The notes beneath the pieces are model-generated. The model saw only the letters and a list, made by a program, of their open reading frames with translations. It did no database searches and was not told where the DNA came from. A stretch of 64,000 nt of DNA. Origin: Arcobacter defluvii (GTDB lineage Bacteria; Campylobacterota; Campylobacteria; Campylobacterales; Arcobacteraceae). Position numbers and translations under genes: made by a program. The stretch lies in NCBI RefSeq assembly GCF_013201725.1, contig NZ_CP053835.1:620001-684000 (forward strand), given 5' to 3'. Positions 25,549-33,971 of this stretch are shown in pieces (the first letter of the stretch is position 1; each line of letters opens with the position of its first letter).

Positions 25549-27112
25549 TTATTTTAAACCTATAAGTAAATTTTGTCTCTTTTTCCTTTGAATCGAGCCT
25601 GATTATAACTAAATTTTTATCACATATATCTTTTACAATTTTTAATCCTAATCCAAAACCACCACGAGCAGAATTCTCTCTATAAAAATCATCAAAGATT
25701 TTATTTGTATTCTCTATTTTTTGAGAATTTGTAGCTACTGAAAATTCAATTTCATCATCATTTAAATAGTATAATTTTACAAAAATTGGTGATTTTGCAT
25801 ATGAATATTTAATTGCATTTGAAAGATTATTATCTATAATTCTTTGAAGCTCAGTATTATTAAACTTTATGTATAAATCATCTTCTATGCTATTGATAAA
25901 GTATAATGAATTTGATTTAGCAATTTCATCAAAAAAATCCAATCTATTTTTAAGTATAGTTGTAAAATCTAAATATTCTTTTTCATAAATAACTCTATCT
26001 TTTTTTACAAGATAGGATAAATCATCATAGATATATTGAATAATTTTCGACCCAGATTCTATGTTTGTAATATACTTGTTATTTGGAATTTTCATTTTTA
26101 ATAAATCTATGTTTGTTTGTATGATAGATAATGGAGTATTAATTTCATGTACAGAATTTTTAATAAATTGTTTTTGAGACTCAATAAGATTTGTAAGTTC
26201 TTTAGTTTTTTCATTTACTTTATATTCAAGGTTCTTATTTAAATCTTCAAGCATATGAGTTCTTAATTTTATATTATTCATTGCATCAGTTGCATAATTA
26301 GCAATAACTTTAAATTCACCAAATATGATTCTATTTTGATTTATAGGATTATCATTTTTTTGTGATTCTTTAAAATATTTACCAATTTCTTTTACATCAT
26401 TTACAATCAATATAGTTGCATTTTTATAAATAAAAATTGAATAAAGTATCAACATTATAGTCAAAGAAGTAATTTGTAGAGTATAATTTGATATTTTTTC
26501 ATTATATTCTTCTTCTTTTATATGAACAAGTTTATCAATCTCATCAAGATAAACACCTTTTCCAACAGTCCAATTCCATCTATTATAAGATTTAGCATAG
26601 GAAACTTTATTTGTTTCTTTGTTGATTTCAGGCTTAAACCAAACATAATCAACATAACCACCAAAAGGTTTTTTTGAAGTGTTTATTAATTCTTTTATTA
26701 CTTCTTTCCCATTAGGATCAATAACATTTAAAAAGTTTTTTCCAATATTTTCTTTCGCAACTGAACTTTGTATTACTTTACCATTAAAATCATATATAAA
26801 AATATATTCATTACGATTATCCGTGATTCTTAATTTCTCAATTGCTTCAATTACTTCTTTTTGAATAGTTTCAACAGATTTTGTATCTTTATTTTGATTA
26901 TAGTAATAATCTATAAAATTAATTATGTAATTGACATGATTTTTTATTAATGCCTTTTGATTATTTGTATAATCAATTTTTAGTGTATGTATTTTTTCTT
27001 GTAGTTCTTCATGAGCATTGTCTATAATAATAAATGTAAAAAAAGATATAAGAACAATAATAAATAATATACTATAAACGATCAGATGATAGAGACTTTT
27101 TGCTTTTAACAT
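25529..27112 (-). CDS. sensor histidine kinase with extracytoplasmic Cache domain
   Basis: 527-residue membrane sensor. A transmembrane helix (about 8-30), a periplasmic single Cache domain (about 35-210; note GGYVDYVWFKP and YNRWNWTVGKGVY), a second helix (about 213-232), a coiled coil, the dimerisation box with phospho-acceptor His in KNSVHEINTPLSII (about residue 322), then the ATPase with the N-box NNLSNAIKYS and GGFGLGLKIV. Cache domains of this type bind small organic acids in several characterised receptors, so acetate or a related acid is a sensible ligand guess given the neighbours. It is the first gene of the acetate region in transcription order. Confidence 0.92.
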   Translation of the reverse strand: MLKAKSLYHLIVYSILFIIVLISFFTFIIIDNAHEELQEKIHTLKIDYTNNQKALIKNHVNYIINFIDYYYNQNKDTKSVETIQKEVIEAIEKLRITDNRNEYIFIYDFNGKVIQSSVAKENIGKNFLNVIDPNGKEVIKELINTSKKPFGGYVDYVWFKPEINKETNKVSYAKSYNRWNWTVGKGVYLDEIDKLVHIKEEEYNEKISNYTLQITSLTIMLILYSIFIYKNATILIVNDVKEIGKYFKESQKNDNPINQNRIIFGEFKVIANYATDAMNNIKLRTHMLEDLNKNLEYKVNEKTKELTNLIESQKQFIKNSVHEINTPLSIIQTNIDLLKMKIPNNKYITNIESGSKIIQYIYDDLSYLVKKDRVIYEKEYLDFTTILKNRLDFFDEIAKSNSLYFINSIEDDLYIKFNNTELQRIIDNNLSNAIKYSYAKSPIFVKLYYLNDDEIEFSVATNSQKIENTNKIFDDFYRENSARGGFGLGLKIVKDICDKNLVIIRLDSKEKETKFTYRFKINEDTTT

Positions 27113-27193
27113 TTATAACAACCTTATAGAAAAGTAAGTTGTATAATATCTAGATTTTTATAATAGGAATCTTTTGAAAAATAATTTCTCAAG

Positions 27194-27270
27194 TGGCGCG
27201 GCTGACGAGACTCGAACTCGCGACCTCCTGCGTGACAGGCAGGCATTCTAACCAACTAAACTACAGCCGC
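27194..27270 (-). tRNA. tRNA-Asp(GTC), copy 1
   Basis: 77 nt including an encoded CCA. Acceptor GCGGCTG pairs with CAGCCGC. The anticodon is GTC in CTGTCAC, and the T-arm GTTCGAG is present. It is identical to the copy at 27582-27658. Last gene of the eight-tRNA minus-strand transcript. Confidence 0.95.
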
Positions 27271-27293
27271 ACTTGGAAATATATATTGAGAAG

Positions 27294-27369
27294 TGGTGGT
27301 CGATATAAGACTCGAACTTATGACATCTACCTTGTAAGGGTAGCGCTCTACCAACTGAGCTAATCGACC
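27294..27369 (-). tRNA. tRNA-Val(TAC), copy 1
   Basis: 76 nt with encoded CCA. Acceptor GGTCGAT pairs with ATCGACC, anticodon TAC in CTTACAA, and D-arm TAGCTCAGTTGGTAGAGC. It is identical to 27707-27782. Confidence 0.95.
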
Positions 27370-27388
27370 GTTTGTCGCATATTTGGCT

Positions 27389-27463
27389 TGGTGACCCCTA
27401 GGGGATTCGAACCCCTGTGGCATGGATGAAAACCATGAATCCTAACCGTTAGATGAAGGGGCC
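27389..27463 (-). tRNA. tRNA-Glu(TTC), copy 1
   Basis: 75 nt with encoded CCA. Acceptor GGCCCCT pairs with AGGGGTC (one G-U), anticodon TTC in TTTTCAT, and T-arm GGTTCGAATCC. It is identical to 27802-27876. A substrate of MnmA (2471-3514). Confidence 0.95.
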
Positions 27464-27485
27464 AAGATTATGCAACAAAAAAAAG

Positions 27486-27561
27486 TGGTGACCCGTGATG
27501 GATTCGAACCATCGGCCCCCTCATTAAAAGTGAGATGCTCTACCAGCTGAGCTAACGGGTC
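27486..27561 (-). tRNA. tRNA-Lys(TTT), copy 1
   Basis: 76 nt with encoded CCA. Acceptor GACCCGT pairs with ACGGGTC, anticodon TTT in CTTTTAA. It is identical to 27897-27972. A substrate of MnmA. Confidence 0.95.
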
Positions 27562-27581
27562 ACATAAAAAACAATTATAAG

Positions 27582-27658
27582 TGGCGCGGCTGACGAGACT
27601 CGAACTCGCGACCTCCTGCGTGACAGGCAGGCATTCTAACCAACTAAACTACAGCCGC
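27582..27658 (-). tRNA. tRNA-Asp(GTC), copy 2
   Basis: 77 nt, identical to copy 1, with encoded CCA and GTC anticodon. It is the last tRNA of the promoter-proximal block. Confidence 0.95.
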
Positions 27659-27706
27659 ACTTAAAATTAACGTCACAAATGATTAAAATAATCACTTCTT
27701 TAAAAA

Positions 27707-27782
27707 TGGTGGTCGATATAAGACTCGAACTTATGACATCTACCTTGTAAGGGTAGCGCTCTACCAACTGAGCTAATCGACC
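27707..27782 (-). tRNA. tRNA-Val(TAC), copy 2
   Basis: 76 nt, identical to copy 1. The spacer to tRNA-Glu is also identical to that of the first block, whereas the spacer to tRNA-Asp is longer and different. Confidence 0.95.
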
Positions 27783-27801
27783 GTTTGTCGCATATTTGGC
27801 T

Positions 27802-27876
27802 TGGTGACCCCTAGGGGATTCGAACCCCTGTGGCATGGATGAAAACCATGAATCCTAACCGTTAGATGAAGGGGCC
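27802..27876 (-). tRNA. tRNA-Glu(TTC), copy 2
   Basis: 75 nt, identical to copy 1, with encoded CCA and TTC anticodon. Confidence 0.95.
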
Positions 27877-27896
27877 AAGATTATGCAACAAAAAAA

Positions 27897-27972
27897 TGGT
27901 GACCCGTGATGGATTCGAACCATCGGCCCCCTCATTAAAAGTGAGATGCTCTACCAGCTGAGCTAACGGGTC
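27897..27972 (-). tRNA. tRNA-Lys(TTT), copy 2
   Basis: 76 nt, identical to copy 1, first gene of the tRNA transcript. Its 5' end lies about 40 nt after the predicted transcription start. Confidence 0.95.
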
Positions 27973-28017
27973 ACATATTTGTCCTTTTTTAAGTTGTTCT
28001 ACTTAAATTGGACTGGA

Positions 28018-28046
28018 ATTATAGTGCAATTTATTTTATTTGTCAA
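28018..28046 (-). promoter_or_regulatory. perfect consensus promoter of the tRNA cluster
   Basis: On the minus strand TTGACA (28046-28041), a 17-base spacer and TATAAT (28023-28018). Both hexamers match the sigma-70 consensus at all positions. The -35 lies inside the last codons of pncC. This contrasts with the -35-less promoters in the rest of the window. Confidence 0.9.
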
Positions 28047-28542
28047 GACTTTTTTTTATAAATTTTGAAATTTCTTTTAAAGATGTTTTTGCAGCTTGAA
28101 ATTGTACTTCTTCTCTTGAACCAGTAAAATGATGTGTATGAACCATTTTATGGGATTTTGTATCACAAAAACCAATAACAACAGTTCCTGTAGGTTTCGA
28201 TTCATTTCCACCAGTTGGTCCGGCAATTCCTGAGATAGCAATTGCAAAATCTGCATCAAATTTTTTAATTACACCATCTAACATTTCATTCACAACTTGA
28301 TGACTTACTGCACCAAACTCTTCCAATGTTTTATATTTTACGTTTAATTCTTGATTTTTTATTTTATTTGAATAACTCACTATACTTCCATTAAAAATAT
28401 CAGATGAACCAGAAATTCTTGTAATTAGACTTGCTACTAATCCTCCTGTACAAGATTCTGCAGCGGTTATAGTTTTATTATGTGTTCTTAAAAGCTCTTG
28501 TAACTTTATCATATCATTTTCATTAAATATATTTTCATACAT
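28036..28542 (-). CDS. pncC: nicotinamide-nucleotide amidohydrolase (CinA C-terminal domain)
   Basis: 168-residue stand-alone CinA C-terminal domain, predicted to deamidate NMN to nicotinate mononucleotide in pyridine nucleotide salvage. Motifs: TITAAESCTGGLVASLIT with the catalytic Ser, SGSSDIFNGSIVSYSN, EFGAVSHQVVNEM and ISGIAGPTGG followed by KPTGTVVIGF. It lacks the N-terminal molybdopterin-binding-like domain of full-length CinA, so a competence role is unlikely. AAGGAAAAG lies before the ATG. The gene's 3' end contains the -35 of the tRNA promoter. Confidence 0.92.
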   Translation of the reverse strand: MYENIFNENDMIKLQELLRTHNKTITAAESCTGGLVASLITRISGSSDIFNGSIVSYSNKIKNQELNVKYKTLEEFGAVSHQVVNEMLDGVIKKFDADFAIAISGIAGPTGGNESKPTGTVVIGFCDTKSHKMVHTHHFTGSREEVQFQAAKTSLKEISKFIKKSLDK

Positions 28543-28619
28543 AACTTTTCCTTGGAATAAAAGTAGTTTATATGTATTGTAATGATTATTGTATTAAATA
28601 GGGATAATTGTATGAATAA

Positions 28620-28655
28620 AAAGAGAGATTAATAGAAGAGAGTCTCTTCTATTAA
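28620..28655 (-). terminator. terminator downstream of mqo
   Basis: Near-continuous 13-bp palindrome (28629-28641 with 28643-28655) followed on the minus strand by TCTCTCTTTTTATT. It lies 11 bp after the mqo stop. Confidence 0.72.
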
Positions 28656-28665
28656 ATTAAGTTAA

Positions 28666-30024
28666 TTATTTATCGTCTGTAAAATCTGCTAAGAATTTAT
28701 CTTCGTAGAAAGTTTTACCTAAAGATTGACATACTTTTTTAATATCTCTTTCTGCATTTCCTAAACAAGAAGTTGCACCTGGAGATGGAGTCATATTAAA
28801 GATGATTCCTTCTAATTCTGTAATTGAAGCTTCACCAAGCATTAATTTTTTCTCTGTTTTGTTTAGAACTTGAGGTCTAACACCACCAAATCCTTTTGCA
28901 TATTCAATATCATCTACACTTAAAGAAGGAACGATTTTTCTTGCATCTTTAACAAATAGACCTTTGTTGATTCCTGGAACTTCAAATAAGAAGTTTTTGA
29001 AGATATAGTTTCTGATATCTGAATCTTTTAATAAATCCCAGAAGATTTTTAAAATGCTTCCATCAAAGTTCATTGTTTTTAAACATTGGAAGAATGATTT
29101 TCCACCTTTATATCTTTCAAGAACTAATAATGCTAATGCAGTTGGTCCAAATCTTGTTTTACCTTCACATAAGATATCTGGATCTCCATGAAGAGCTGCA
29201 AATGGTAATTTGTCATTTTGTACCATATAAACTTTACCATTTAAGAAATGTCCACTTGTAATATAGAATGAACCAGCCATAGATAAAGAACCCATATGTT
29301 TTCCATAACCCATTTTATGTGCTAAGAATAAAGAGTGTGCACCAGCATCAACAACAACAAAATCTGCTGTATAAACTGTACCATTAATTGTTGTTAATTT
29401 AAATTTATTTCCAACTTTTTCAATCTCTTCAACTTCAGAATTGAAGAATACATCTGTTGTTTTTGATGAATCAGCATTTTGACCAGCTTTAACTAATTCT
29501 TTAGTCATAGCACCAAAATCAACAGTTGTATATTGATCAGCTGTACCCATTGCAACAATTGGTTCAGGTCTTTCTTTTGTTCTTTCTTTATCAGCCCATA
29601 CTAATAAAGGTTCTTTTTCTTTTAAAGTTTCTTTATCCCATAATTCTAAGTAAGGGAAAATTTCTTTAAACTTATTATATCTATCAGTTATAAATTGAAC
29701 TTCTTTTTCACCAACTCCAAGAGCCATTTTTTGGTGTTTAAACATGATTTTATCTTGAAGATCATACATAAGATTGAATTTTTCAATCATTTTTGCAGTT
29801 CTTTTTGTAATTTTTGCTTTTTCAAAAGTATAGTTTGTTTCAATATCACCTACGTGAATAGTTTGAGAGTTACTTGTACCTTTTGAGTTTAATGTAGCTA
29901 AGTCCTCATATTTTTCTAATAAACACATACTGTTTACATCAGAATATTTTGCTAACTCGAAAAATAGAGCTGCCCCAGAGATTCCTCCACCAACAATTAC
30001 TACTTCATAGTGTTTTTCATTCAT
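28666..30024 (-). CDS. mqo: malate:quinone oxidoreductase (FAD-dependent)
   Basis: 452-residue membrane-associated flavoprotein predicted to oxidise malate to oxaloacetate with electrons to the menaquinone pool. It has the FAD Rossmann motif VVIVGGGISGAALFFELAK at the N-terminus, followed by NSQTIHVGDIETNYTF and, near the C-terminus, VRPQVLNKTEKKLMLGEA and MTPSPGATSCLGNAE. Length and features fit the short Mqo form of Campylobacter rather than the roughly 500-residue E. coli type. A related 2-hydroxyacid dehydrogenase activity cannot be excluded. Monocistronic, with its own terminator; divergent from ileS. Confidence 0.85.
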   Translation of the reverse strand: MNEKHYEVVIVGGGISGAALFFELAKYSDVNSMCLLEKYEDLATLNSKGTSNSQTIHVGDIETNYTFEKAKITKRTAKMIEKFNLMYDLQDKIMFKHQKMALGVGEKEVQFITDRYNKFKEIFPYLELWDKETLKEKEPLLVWADKERTKERPEPIVAMGTADQYTTVDFGAMTKELVKAGQNADSSKTTDVFFNSEVEEIEKVGNKFKLTTINGTVYTADFVVVDAGAHSLFLAHKMGYGKHMGSLSMAGSFYITSGHFLNGKVYMVQNDKLPFAALHGDPDILCEGKTRFGPTALALLVLERYKGGKSFFQCLKTMNFDGSILKIFWDLLKDSDIRNYIFKNFLFEVPGINKGLFVKDARKIVPSLSVDDIEYAKGFGGVRPQVLNKTEKKLMLGEASITELEGIIFNMTPSPGATSCLGNAERDIKKVCQSLGKTFYEDKFLADFTDDK

Positions 30025-30189
30025 TTATCTTTCCTATGTTTTTTGTGAAATATTTGCAAATTCTATCATATAAATTTTTTATTTAACATAAATGCTACAT
30101 AAAATTAGTCAATATATAAATAAATTATGGATTTTAGTAACAAAGTATAATTTAATTTTGTACTAAATATAGTTTTAAATTAAATTAGC

Positions 30190-30195
30190 TATAAT
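30190..30195 (+). promoter_or_regulatory. -10 element of ileS
   Basis: TATAAT preceded by TTAGC, 48 bp before the ATG at 30244, in the mqo-ileS divergent gap. No T-box or other structured leader is seen in the short transcript leader. Confidence 0.6.
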
Positions 30196-30243
30196 CTACG
30201 ATTTAATGAAAACAATAAATATTTGAAAAATGAAGGTGTTATA

Positions 30244-32973
30244 ATGGATTATAAAGAGAGTTTATTGCTTCCAAAAACAGATTTTCCAATGAGAGGGAAT
30301 CTCCCTCAAAATGAGCCTGTTAAATATAAGCAATGGGATGACAAAAAAGTTTACGAAAAAATGAAAAAAAATAGAGTGGAGTGTCCATCATTTACACTTC
30401 ACGATGGACCTCCTTATGCAAATGGGAATATTCATATTGGTCATGCTTTAAATAAAATTCTAAAAGATATTATTAACAAATTTCATTATTTTGAAGGAAA
30501 ATCAATAAGATACGTTCCAGGTTGGGATTGTCATGGTTTACCAATAGAACAAAAAGTAGAAGAAAAAATTGGTAGTGAAAAGAAAAAAGAGCTTCCAAAA
30601 TCAAAATTAAGACAATTATGTAGAGACCATGCAACTAAATTTGTTGAAATTCAAAAAGATGAATTCAAAAAATTAGGAGTTATTGCTGATTGGGAAAATC
30701 CTTATTTAACAATGGATTTTAAATTTGAAGCAAATATTTATAGAGAGTTATGTGCAATTGCAAAACAAGGTTTATTAGTTCAAAGAAGTAAACCAGTTTA
30801 TTGGTCTTGGGCTGCTCAAACAGCACTTGCTGAAGCAGAAGTTGAATATGAAGATAAAACATCTCCTTCAATATTTGTAGCGTTTAAACATGAAAATATT
30901 GATGCAAGTATAGTTATATGGACTACAACACCTTGGACACTTCCTGCAAATACAGGAATTTCATTAAATGGTGAAGAAGAATATGTAAAAACTTCTGATA
31001 AATTTATAGTAGCACGTAAACTATATAACTCATTAATAGAAAGTGGTGTAATTTCTGGAGAAATTGTTGAAACTATTAATCCAAAAGATTTAGAAAATAC
31101 ATTTGCAATTAATCCATTAAATGGAAGAACTTCTAAAATTGTTTTAGGTGATCATGTTATGATGGATTCAGGAACTGGAGCAGTTCACACAGCACCAGGA
31201 CATGGAGAAGATGACTATAAAGTTGGTCTTGTTTATAATCTTGATGTTATTATGCCTGTTGATGCATATGGAAAATATGATGAAACAATAGTTAGAGAAA
31301 AATTATTTAAGGATACTGATAAATATTTAGGATTAAATGTATTCAAAGCAAATGAGTTAATTTTAGAAGAATTAGGAAGTGCTTTATTGAAAAGAGTAGA
31401 TATTAGACACTCTTATCCACACTGTTGGAGAACACATACCCCAATTATTTTTAGAGCAACAAAACAATGGTTTATCTCTATTGATGATAAATATGGTAAT
31501 AAAAATAATACATTAAGAGAAAATGCTTTAGAAGTAGTTGAAAATCTAAAATTTTATCCAGAATGGGGAAGAAATAGATTAAAAGCAATGTTAGAAGGAA
31601 GACCTGATTGGTGTATTTCAAGACAAAGAGATTGGGGAGTTCCAATTGCATTTTTTAGAAATAAAAAAACTGATGAAATCATTTTTGATGAAAAAGTTTT
31701 AAATTATACAGCAATGATTTTTGAACAAAAAGGTTGTGATGCTTGGTATGATTTAGAAATTTCTGAACTTTTATATCCAGGAAGTGGATTAAATCCTGAT
31801 GATTTAGAAAAAACTTTAGATATTTTAGATGTTTGGTTTGATAGTGGTTCAACTCAAAATGCAGTTTTAAGAAGTAGAAATTACGATGCTGGAACTTTCC
31901 CTGCTGATATGTATCTTGAAGGAAGTGACCAACATAGAGGTTGGTTCCAATCTTCACTTTTAACTACACTTGCTTCAAGTGAAATTGCTCCTTATAAATC
32001 GATTTTAACACATGGATTCACTGTTGATGAAAAAGGTGAAAAAATGTCTAAATCAAAAGGGAATGTTGTAGCTCCTGATAAAGTTATAAAAGAGTATGGA
32101 AGTGAAATTTTAAGACTTTGGGTTGCAATGAGTGATTATCAATCTGATTTAAAAATCTCTGATAATATTCTAAAACAAAATGGCGAGTTATATAGAAAAA
32201 TTAGAAATACAGCAAGATTTTTACTTGCAAATATTAGTGATTTAGAAGAGATAGTTGATGTTTCTAAAATGGGTCCATTAGATAAATGGATATTAAATAA
32301 AGCTAAAAAAGTATTTGATGAAATTGAAGCTGCATTTAGTGTTTATGAATTTTCAAAAGGTTTAAATAAATTAAATAACTTCTTAGTTGTTGATTTATCT
32401 GGAATTTATCTTGATGTTTGTAAAGATAGATTGTATTGCGATGATAAAAATGATATTCACAGACTTGCATCACAGAGTGCAATGGCACTAATTGCTAAAA
32501 AGTTAATTTCAACTTTAGCTTGTATTTTAACATATACAATGGATGAATTATTAGAGTTTGCTCCAAAATTTATAAAAGAAAATTGTGAAGATATTTTTGA
32601 TTATAAAAAATTTGACTTGCCACAAGTTGAGTCTTCTATAAATGAAGAAATTTTGATAGAGGCGAAAGAAAAATTCTCTGAAATAAAAGATTCATTAAGT
32701 AAAGAAAAAGTTATCAAATCAACTTTAGAGTTGATGATTTATACAAATTGTGAAGAAATTTTAGCTTTAGATGAAGTAGAATCAAGTGATTGGTTCTTAG
32801 TAAGTTCTGTAACAAATAATAAACAAAACTCTGATATACTTGGAAGTTTCCAAATTGATGGAAAAGATTTTGAAGTTTACAAAGCAGTTGCACACAAATG
32901 TCCAAGATGTTGGAAGTTTACAGCAACAGCTGAAGAAACTCTTTGTAATAGATGTGAAGAAGTTTTAAAATAG
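30244..32973 (+). CDS. ileS: isoleucyl-tRNA synthetase
   Basis: Charges tRNA-Ile and edits mischarged valine. 909 residues, the normal bacterial length. Class I motifs: the HIGH box in YANGNIHIGHALNK (about residue 55-68), an editing domain with TTTPWTLPANTGIS, the KMSKS box in GEKMSKSKGNVV (about residue 598) and a C-terminal zinc finger CPRCW with CNRC. I use the ATG at 30244, preceded by AAGGTG at suitable spacing; the in-frame TTG at 30223 gives seven extra residues with no ribosome site. A tiny membrane-protein gene follows after 7 bp. Confidence 0.97.
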   Translation: MDYKESLLLPKTDFPMRGNLPQNEPVKYKQWDDKKVYEKMKKNRVECPSFTLHDGPPYANGNIHIGHALNKILKDIINKFHYFEGKSIRYVPGWDCHGLPIEQKVEEKIGSEKKKELPKSKLRQLCRDHATKFVEIQKDEFKKLGVIADWENPYLTMDFKFEANIYRELCAIAKQGLLVQRSKPVYWSWAAQTALAEAEVEYEDKTSPSIFVAFKHENIDASIVIWTTTPWTLPANTGISLNGEEEYVKTSDKFIVARKLYNSLIESGVISGEIVETINPKDLENTFAINPLNGRTSKIVLGDHVMMDSGTGAVHTAPGHGEDDYKVGLVYNLDVIMPVDAYGKYDETIVREKLFKDTDKYLGLNVFKANELILEELGSALLKRVDIRHSYPHCWRTHTPIIFRATKQWFISIDDKYGNKNNTLRENALEVVENLKFYPEWGRNRLKAMLEGRPDWCISRQRDWGVPIAFFRNKKTDEIIFDEKVLNYTAMIFEQKGCDAWYDLEISELLYPGSGLNPDDLEKTLDILDVWFDSGSTQNAVLRSRNYDAGTFPADMYLEGSDQHRGWFQSSLLTTLASSEIAPYKSILTHGFTVDEKGEKMSKSKGNVVAPDKVIKEYGSEILRLWVAMSDYQSDLKISDNILKQNGELYRKIRNTARFLLANISDLEEIVDVSKMGPLDKWILNKAKKVFDEIEAAFSVYEFSKGLNKLNNFLVVDLSGIYLDVCKDRLYCDDKNDIHRLASQSAMALIAKKLISTLACILTYTMDELLEFAPKFIKENCEDIFDYKKFDLPQVESSINEEILIEAKEKFSEIKDSLSKEKVIKSTLELMIYTNCEEILALDEVESSDWFLVSSVTNNKQNSDILGSFQIDGKDFEVYKAVAHKCPRCWKFTATAEETLCNRCEEVLK

Positions 32974-32980
32974 GAAAATA

Positions 32981-33100
32981 ATGTTTCAAGAAGAAGTAAC
33001 ACTCTCTTTTATATTTCAAACAATAGCAGTAATTTTAGTAATTACAGCTATTGGAATATATTTTGTAAAGAGAAAAGCAAAAGAGGTAAAAAATAAATGA
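32981..33100 (+). CDS. 39-residue single-pass membrane protein
   Basis: A short open frame starting ATG with AGGAAA upstream. After a short acidic start (MFQEEVTLS) it has one hydrophobic helix of about 20 residues rich in Ile, Val and Ala, then a basic tail (VKRKAKEVKNK). Its stop overlaps the next start (ATGA), so it is translationally coupled to the Nfu gene. Good ribosome site, exact junction and plausible topology (N-out, basic tail inside) make it a real gene, although I do not recognise the family. Too short for standard gene calling. Role unknown. Confidence 0.65.
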   Translation: MFQEEVTLSFIFQTIAVILVITAIGIYFVKRKAKEVKNK

Positions 33101-33375
33101 TACCATTTACAGATGAAGATTTACTTACACCTGTAAGTTCAATTATTGAGAATAAAATTGCACCTATGTTAGCAAGAGATGGTGGAGCAATTAAGTTATT
33201 AGATATAAAAAATGCAAGAATTTTTGTACAACTACAAGGTTCATGTGTTGGCTGTAGCGCTAGTGGAAGTACATTAAAATTTATTGTAGAAAAAGAATTA
33301 AAATCAGCAATACACCCAGATTTAGAAATAGTAAATGTACCATTAGGTATGGAAAATAAATTAGAGGAATTATAA
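33097..33375 (+). CDS. NifU-like C-terminal domain (Nfu) iron-sulfur protein
   Basis: 92-residue stand-alone Nfu domain that is thought to carry or deliver 4Fe-4S clusters. The diagnostic CVGCSASGSTLKFIVE holds the CxxC pair (about residues 49-52), preceded by MLARDGGAIKLL. It sits in an ileS / small protein / nfu / unknown / murE string. I recall the nfu-unknown-murE order from Campylobacter, so the context appears conserved. The start overlaps the upstream small gene by 4 bp. It is separated by 2 bp from the next gene. Confidence 0.92.
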   Translation: MIPFTDEDLLTPVSSIIENKIAPMLARDGGAIKLLDIKNARIFVQLQGSCVGCSASGSTLKFIVEKELKSAIHPDLEIVNVPLGMENKLEEL

Positions 33376-33377
33376 TA

Positions 33378-33971
33378 ATGATAAATGAAAGTAGATTATT
33401 AGATGAGGCAAATTCACTTTTTGTACAAAAAAGATTTGATGAAGCTTTATTTTTATATTCTCAACTATCATCAAATTTCCCAAAAAATAAAGAGTATCCT
33501 ATTTATGCCCTTTTTTGTGATGTTGCAAGTGAAGATGTTCAAAAAGCAATGTCATTATATGACTATTTCTCGATAATAAAAGATGAAAATTTAGAAGAAG
33601 CAATAAGATATGTAGAAGATGTTATAAATGCCTATGATGGTGATATAGATAAAATGATGGAGATATTAAAAGATTTAAGTACATCAACTGTTGAATCTCT
33701 AGATGCAATTAGATATGAAGATTTCAAAAAATTGATTGAATCAAGGGGCTCTTTTCGAATAGCTTTTGAAGATATAATGTTTTCAACAAAAGTTGCAATT
33801 GAAAATAGAGATGATTTTTATGATTTTGTAACAAAATTGATTGATAATGATTTTAACAGTACGGCTTATACATATCTTGATGGATTTAATGAATATTTTT
33901 CTTATGATAAAGAAATAGAAAAATTATATAAAAAATTGGAAGAGAAAAAACTTGCAACTAATCATAAATAA
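33378..33971 (+). CDS. conserved unknown protein, TPR-like helical
   Basis: 197 residues, no signal or membrane segment. The first 60 residues (SRLLDEANSLFVQKRFDEALFLYSQLS) look like one tetratricopeptide-type helix pair. The rest is acidic, helical and without recognisable catalytic motifs. It starts 2 bp after nfu and overlaps the murE start by 20 bp, so it belongs to the same transcript. I associate a protein at this position with Campylobacterota generally. A link to cell-wall synthesis or iron-sulfur delivery is only suggested by position. Confidence 0.8.
   Translation: MINESRLLDEANSLFVQKRFDEALFLYSQLSSNFPKNKEYPIYALFCDVASEDVQKAMSLYDYFSIIKDENLEEAIRYVEDVINAYDGDIDKMMEILKDLSTSTVESLDAIRYEDFKKLIESRGSFRIAFEDIMFSTKVAIENRDDFYDFVTKLIDNDFNSTAYTYLDGFNEYFSYDKEIEKLYKKLEEKKLATNHK

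Larger units (their letters stand above)
27194..27972 (-). repeat. tandem duplication of a four-tRNA block
   Basis: Lys-Glu-Val-Asp occurs twice in the same order and orientation. Matching tRNAs are offset by 388-413 bp. The tRNAs and the Glu-Val spacer are identical, the Lys-Glu spacer nearly so, and only the Val-Asp spacer differs. This indicates a recent duplication or ongoing gene conversion. Confidence 0.9.

Noticed and set aside
27636-27836. A 66-codon open frame on the minus strand
   Set aside because: It lies across the tRNA-Asp, tRNA-Val and tRNA-Glu genes and their spacers; the tRNAs explain the sequence.
28036-28542. Truncated cinA pseudogene
   Set aside because: The stand-alone C-terminal domain is a normal family form (PncC), with a good start and all motifs.
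28560-28610. Second Fur-box-like site upstream of pncC
   Set aside because: Only about 12 of 19 positions match; in DNA this AT-rich that is close to background.
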